A stretch of DNA of 63,853 nt, from NCBI GenBank assembly GCA_035284745.1, contig JAYKIL010000027.1:1-63853 (forward strand). The letters run 5' to 3'. Shown piece after piece: positions 60,801 to 63,853 of this stretch (its first letter is position 1; every line of letters starts with the position of its first letter). Position numbers and translations under genes: made by a program. The notes below the pieces were generated by a model. It worked only from the letters and a program-made list of their open reading frames with translations, ran no database searches and was not told the DNA's origin. The stretch is from JAYKJB01 sp035284745 [NCBI: Candidatus Sericytochromatia bacterium] (GTDB lineage Bacteria; Cyanobacteriota; Sericytochromatia; S15B-MN24).

Positions 60801-62432
60801 GTGAAACTGCACAGCGAGATGGTGATGGCGCTGGAACTGCTGGGGGCTGTCACGGTGGTGGCCTTGGTCGCGCGGCGTTTCGGTTTTCCCTATGGAACGG
60901 CGTTGGTTGCCATGGGGCTGGTTCTTGGGGTGACGGATCTCGTGCCCAAGGTGGCGCTGGATGCTGAGTTGATGCTGGGCCTGTTCTTGCCAATTTTGCT
61001 TTTTGACGCCGCCATCAGCACGAATTCAACCCACCTTCACAAAGATCGCGTCTCGGTCGGTTTGCTCTCAACCGCAGGGGTGTTCGTTTCGGCTGGAATT
61101 TCGGCCCTGCTCATCGCTTGGGCTTTGAAACTGCCGTGGGCACTGGCTTTGCTGATGGGGGTGATGTTTTCTATTACCGATACCGTGGCCATTCTGGCCG
61201 TTTTTCGCAGCCTGAAAGTTCCTCACCGTCTTGCCACCATCGTAGAAGGGGAGAGCCTCTTTAATGACGGGGTAACCCTGGTGCTGTTTAAATTGGTGCT
61301 GGGCATTGTACTGACAAGCGCCTTCAACCCGGCGGCCACAGCGTTTGACTTGGTGCTTGTTTCTGCCGGCGGCGGCGTTGTGGGTTTTTTGGCCGGCATG
61401 CTGACCTCTGCCGTCTTGCGCCACGCACCCGACCACCTCAGCGAGATCGTCACGACCGTCTTGCTCGCCATAGGAACCTATCATTTGGCTGAAGGCGTGC
61501 ATGTATCGGGTGTTATTGCCGTGGTGGTCGCGGGGTTGGTGGTTGGAAACTATGCGTGGCGACGAGCCCTGGAACCGAGCAGTCAGATTGCCATGGTGTC
61601 ATTTTGGGAATTTGCCGCCTTTGGCGTGAACAGCCTGGTTTTTTTGCTGGTGGGTCTCAACATCCCTTTGCAGGCACTGCAGACGCACGCGGACAAAATC
61701 GGCTGGTGTTTAGTGGCCATCGTGTTGGGGCGCATGGCAGCCATTTACGGCGGGTTTCCCACCCTGCGATTCTTACGGTCCCGCCCGGTGCCGCTGTCGT
61801 GGCAGCACGTGATGGTGTGGGGCAATATCAAGGGAAGTTTGACCATGGTGTTGGCGCTGTCACTTCCGGCCCAGTTGCCGCAGCGCGAATTGATTGTCAC
61901 CGTTACCTTTGGGGTGGTTTTGGTGTCGTTGGTGCTTCAGGGGATGTCGCTGGGTCGCGTGATTCGCGGTTTGAACATTGCGGGGGTGTCAGACTTGCAG
62001 CGTGAGTTCGAGCAACACCAGTTGGCTTTGATACGGGCTCGCGCAGCCCAAAAAGAGATGACGGCCCTGGTGGAAGCGGGGGTGTTATCTCGCAGCTCTT
62101 ATGAACGGATGAAAAGCCGCTATCAAGTGATCATTGCGCAGGCTGAGCGGGCTTTGCGGCATCTGTGTGCGGTGCATCAGACCCACATCGATGCGGCCCT
62201 CGCGGGCATCCGCCACCGCGTCCTTCAGGTGGAAAAAGCAGCCGTCTTGCAGGCTGTGCGAGATGGCTTGGTATCGGATCAAATCGGCAGTGAGGCCATT
62301 GTGGAGTTGAACCGTGATCTGGTGATCACCGGCCACGCGGGGCCATCTCCAGAGCAAGAAAACCTCAATTTATCCACTGATGGCGGAGGTTTTCAGGATT
62401 CGACCAATGAAGCAAAAGCGCCCCTTCCCTGA
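60801..62432 (+). CDS. Na+/H+ antiporter, CPA1 family
   Basis: A 543-residue inner-membrane exchanger from GTG 60801 after GAAGGAG. About 12 membrane helices occupy residues 8-400. Family signatures are LFLPILLFDAAISTN, MFSITDTVAILAVFRSLKVP, EGESLFNDGVTLVLFK with the ion-binding Asn-Asp, and WGNIKGSLTMVLALSLP. The C-terminal ~130 residues are a cytoplasmic helical tail without a RCK/USP domain. It exports Na+ (or K+) in exchange for H+. NhaP/NhaK-type in general, exact ion unknown. Confidence 0.93.
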   Translation: MKLHSEMVMALELLGAVTVVALVARRFGFPYGTALVAMGLVLGVTDLVPKVALDAELMLGLFLPILLFDAAISTNSTHLHKDRVSVGLLSTAGVFVSAGISALLIAWALKLPWALALLMGVMFSITDTVAILAVFRSLKVPHRLATIVEGESLFNDGVTLVLFKLVLGIVLTSAFNPAATAFDLVLVSAGGGVVGFLAGMLTSAVLRHAPDHLSEIVTTVLLAIGTYHLAEGVHVSGVIAVVVAGLVVGNYAWRRALEPSSQIAMVSFWEFAAFGVNSLVFLLVGLNIPLQALQTHADKIGWCLVAIVLGRMAAIYGGFPTLRFLRSRPVPLSWQHVMVWGNIKGSLTMVLALSLPAQLPQRELIVTVTFGVVLVSLVLQGMSLGRVIRGLNIAGVSDLQREFEQHQLALIRARAAQKEMTALVEAGVLSRSSYERMKSRYQVIIAQAERALRHLCAVHQTHIDAALAGIRHRVLQVEKAAVLQAVRDGLVSDQIGSEAIVELNRDLVITGHAGPSPEQENLNLSTDGGGFQDSTNEAKAPLP

Positions 62433-62610
62433 TCACAAGAAAATAATTTCGTTAAAAATGCGCGGGTTTGGTTAGAGGTTTGTTGCCGCGAGGTACTAAG
62501 AGAGCGGGTGATATAGGTCACGGGTGATGCAACCGGTCAAGGCATCGAGCCTTTGCCCTGCGTGTGTGGGTGCAACAAGGTTCTGAAAGCCTTGAGAAGG
62601 AGGTCACCCC

Positions 62611-63853
62611 ATGACGAAGCGTACTCGACTCTTTAAGTCGGCGTCCTTACCCCTCGTGGTGGCACTGGCGATAGCGGGTTGTGTTCCCGGCGTGCTGCCC
62701 CTCCAGTCGGCTGTGCCTCGGGCAAACAGTTCGGCGACTCAGGCGGTATCTCAAGAGGTACTGGCTGCTGGAATCGTGAAGGGCCGCGTCAAGGCCTACG
62801 ACTTCGCGAGCAAGAAATTTGTGCCCGTCGCGGGCGCAGCGATTGTGGTTGCAGGAACGAATTTTCGCGCCACGACGGATTCCCAAGGGTTCTACACCCT
62901 GACAGGCGTGGCCAAAGGGCAACACACGCTGATTGCCACCAAACAGGGGTTGATCAAGGCAGAAGCCCCCATTCACGTGAATGGCGTCTTGGGCATTGCC
63001 GATGTAGACCTGGCGATGGGGAAACCGGCCTACGGCTTGAAGCAAGCGTCGGGCTTGGACCAGTCGGACTTGCAAGTGTATGGCGTCGTGCGCGACCCCC
63101 GGGGGTGCGCGGTGCCCAACGCCAATTTGTTTGTGACCTCCTCGAGTGGCAGCATTCAGTCTTCCGTGGTGAACGACGAGGTGACGGTGATCGGCTCGGA
63201 TGGCACTTCAGAGGCCGCGCGCGTGACCACGGCCTCGGGCTTCTATATTTTCACGGTGACCAACGCGGATGACTTCACCCGCGTCTCAATCTCAGCCTCC
63301 GGTCGCACGCGCGGCGGAATTCCTTTGGAGCGGGCTCGCACGACGTCTCAGCCGGTCGGCACGTATGCCGTCGACCGCCTGGACGCGGATGCGGGCACAG
63401 GCCGCACGGTAACCGATCAATCGACCGGCGGCAAAGAGGTCACGGGCACGTGGGCGCAGGGCTTTGACATTCAGTTGAACAAGTTCGTGGGCACGCGCAA
63501 CCCTGTGGCCTTGGGCACGTATGTGACAGGGGGTCACGTGAAGGTCCGGGTTCTTGAGGGCCTCAGTTCGCGCCCCGATGAGTTTTTCGTGCGTTTGCGT
63601 CAGGGCAACGAAGAATACGATATCGTGCCCATCGCGGTCGAGGACGTTGCAGGGTCTCAAATAGCCAAGGATGTGACCTTCCGCCTGCCCTCGACCTTGT
63701 CCACCCGAACGAATTTCAACGTGAAGATTATGCAACTGGGCATTGAGGCCTCGCCGCAAAGCCCGTGGTTGCGTGCCACGGCCTTTACGGAGGCGGAGTT
63801 CCGTTTGGTGACGGCCACATCTGCGATTTCCACCCTGACAGATGATACGAGCA
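62611..63853 (+). CDS. Lipoprotein with carboxypeptidase-regulatory-like domain (C-terminus beyond right edge)
   Basis: An open frame from ATG 62611, with a near-perfect AAGGAGGTCA SD site, to the window end (414 codons visible, no stop). The signal ends in LAIAGC (Cys at about residue 22). Residues ~50-130 form a carboxypeptidase-regulatory-like/CarboxypepD_reg domain (VKGRVKAYDF, PVAGAAIVVAGTNFRATT, DSQGFYTLTGVAKGQHTL). A second such domain follows (LQVYGVVRDPRGCAVPNANLF, TTASGFYIFTV), then a region from ~270 that looks beta-rich. No catalytic site is seen; it is probably a surface protein. Confidence 0.82.
   Translation, partial: MTKRTRLFKSASLPLVVALAIAGCVPGVLPLQSAVPRANSSATQAVSQEVLAAGIVKGRVKAYDFASKKFVPVAGAAIVVAGTNFRATTDSQGFYTLTGVAKGQHTLIATKQGLIKAEAPIHVNGVLGIADVDLAMGKPAYGLKQASGLDQSDLQVYGVVRDPRGCAVPNANLFVTSSSGSIQSSVVNDEVTVIGSDGTSEAARVTTASGFYIFTVTNADDFTRVSISASGRTRGGIPLERARTTSQPVGTYAVDRLDADAGTGRTVTDQSTGGKEVTGTWAQGFDIQLNKFVGTRNPVALGTYVTGGHVKVRVLEGLSSRPDEFFVRLRQGNEEYDIVPIAVEDVAGSQIAKDVTFRLPSTLSTRTNFNVKIMQLGIEASPQSPWLRATAFTEAEFRLVTATSAISTLTDDTS

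Noticed and set aside
62433-62610. Possible c-di-GMP riboswitch or tRNA before the last lipoprotein
   Set aside because: No GEMM core and no TPsiC-like GTTCRA arm; only a short CAAGG/CCTTG pair near the SD site.
1-63853. Mobile elements, CRISPR arrays, prophage, rRNA or tRNA genes
   Set aside because: No transposase, integrase, spaced identical repeats, phage structural genes or RNA-gene signatures were seen on reading both strands.

Overview
The window is chromosomal DNA of moderately high GC from a diderm bacterium. It carries many lipoproteins with a classical lipobox, Wza/Wzc-type capsule export genes and GTG/TTG starts behind strong AAGGAG-type Shine-Dalgarno (SD) sites. My best guess is a non-photosynthetic lineage near Cyanobacteria (Sericytochromatia/Melainabacteria-like). 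This rests on the lysA-cdaA-cdaR-uppS gene order, a cyanobacteria-like CoaX N-terminus, a DciA-type helicase loader, a cyanobacteria-style Ser/Thr kinase-histidine kinase hybrid, and at least seven copies of the octamer GCGATCGC (the cyanobacterial HIP1 sequence). It is an inference; a 16S or marker-gene tree would settle it. I saw no rRNA, tRNA, CRISPR array, insertion sequence or prophage.

Layout. 1-8 kb: a truncated unknown protein on the minus strand, glnA, a zinc-metallopeptidase-like lipoprotein, a helix-turn-helix (HTH)/coiled-coil protein, an NfeD-SPFH membrane pair and a proline-tailed protein of unknown function. 8-17 kb: a glutaredoxin-like protein, lipoproteins, a phosphodiester glycosidase, a glycine-zipper protein, Mrp/ApbC, and two tandem lipoproteins with Pro/Thr/Ser linkers. 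17-25.5 kb: a housekeeping block. The minus-strand operon lysA-cdaA-cdaR-uppS-holA joins diaminopimelate/lysine synthesis, c-di-AMP synthesis, the undecaprenyl carrier and the clamp-loader delta subunit. It is followed by ribH-hslO, rpmB, coaX and a PucR-type regulator. 25.7-37 kb: an envelope block with two NHL-repeat lipoproteins, a Wza-like exporter, a CpsB phosphatase, a Wzc tyrosine kinase, an AMIN-amidase and a LolA-like lipoprotein.

37-45 kb: a signalling block. A 1,604-residue Ser/Thr kinase-ATPase-TPR-GAF-histidine kinase converges on, and overlaps, a single-domain response regulator. That regulator heads towards it in an operon with a two-HTH protein, a membrane protein and a GT2 glycosyltransferase. 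45-52 kb: a GIDE-like membrane protein, mutS, a DUF4388-MshEN protein, dciA with a zinc ribbon, a lytic transglycosylase, an XRE protein and a monothiol glutaredoxin. 52-64 kb: a SAMHD1/dGTPase-like HD hydrolase, a BTAD-containing NTPase regulator, a lipoprotein related to the NHL lipoproteins, a 55-residue membrane peptide, ovoA (ovothiol synthesis), a Na+/H+ antiporter and a truncated lipoprotein running off the right edge.

Three parts look least described: the multi-domain kinase with its overlapping response-regulator cassette; the lipoprotein family sharing an N-terminal module with or without an NHL propeller, one member carrying ISNNG octapeptide repeats; and the two large unrecognised proteins at 6727-7953 and 11509-12765. 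All functions are read from sequence and memory of families; no search was run.
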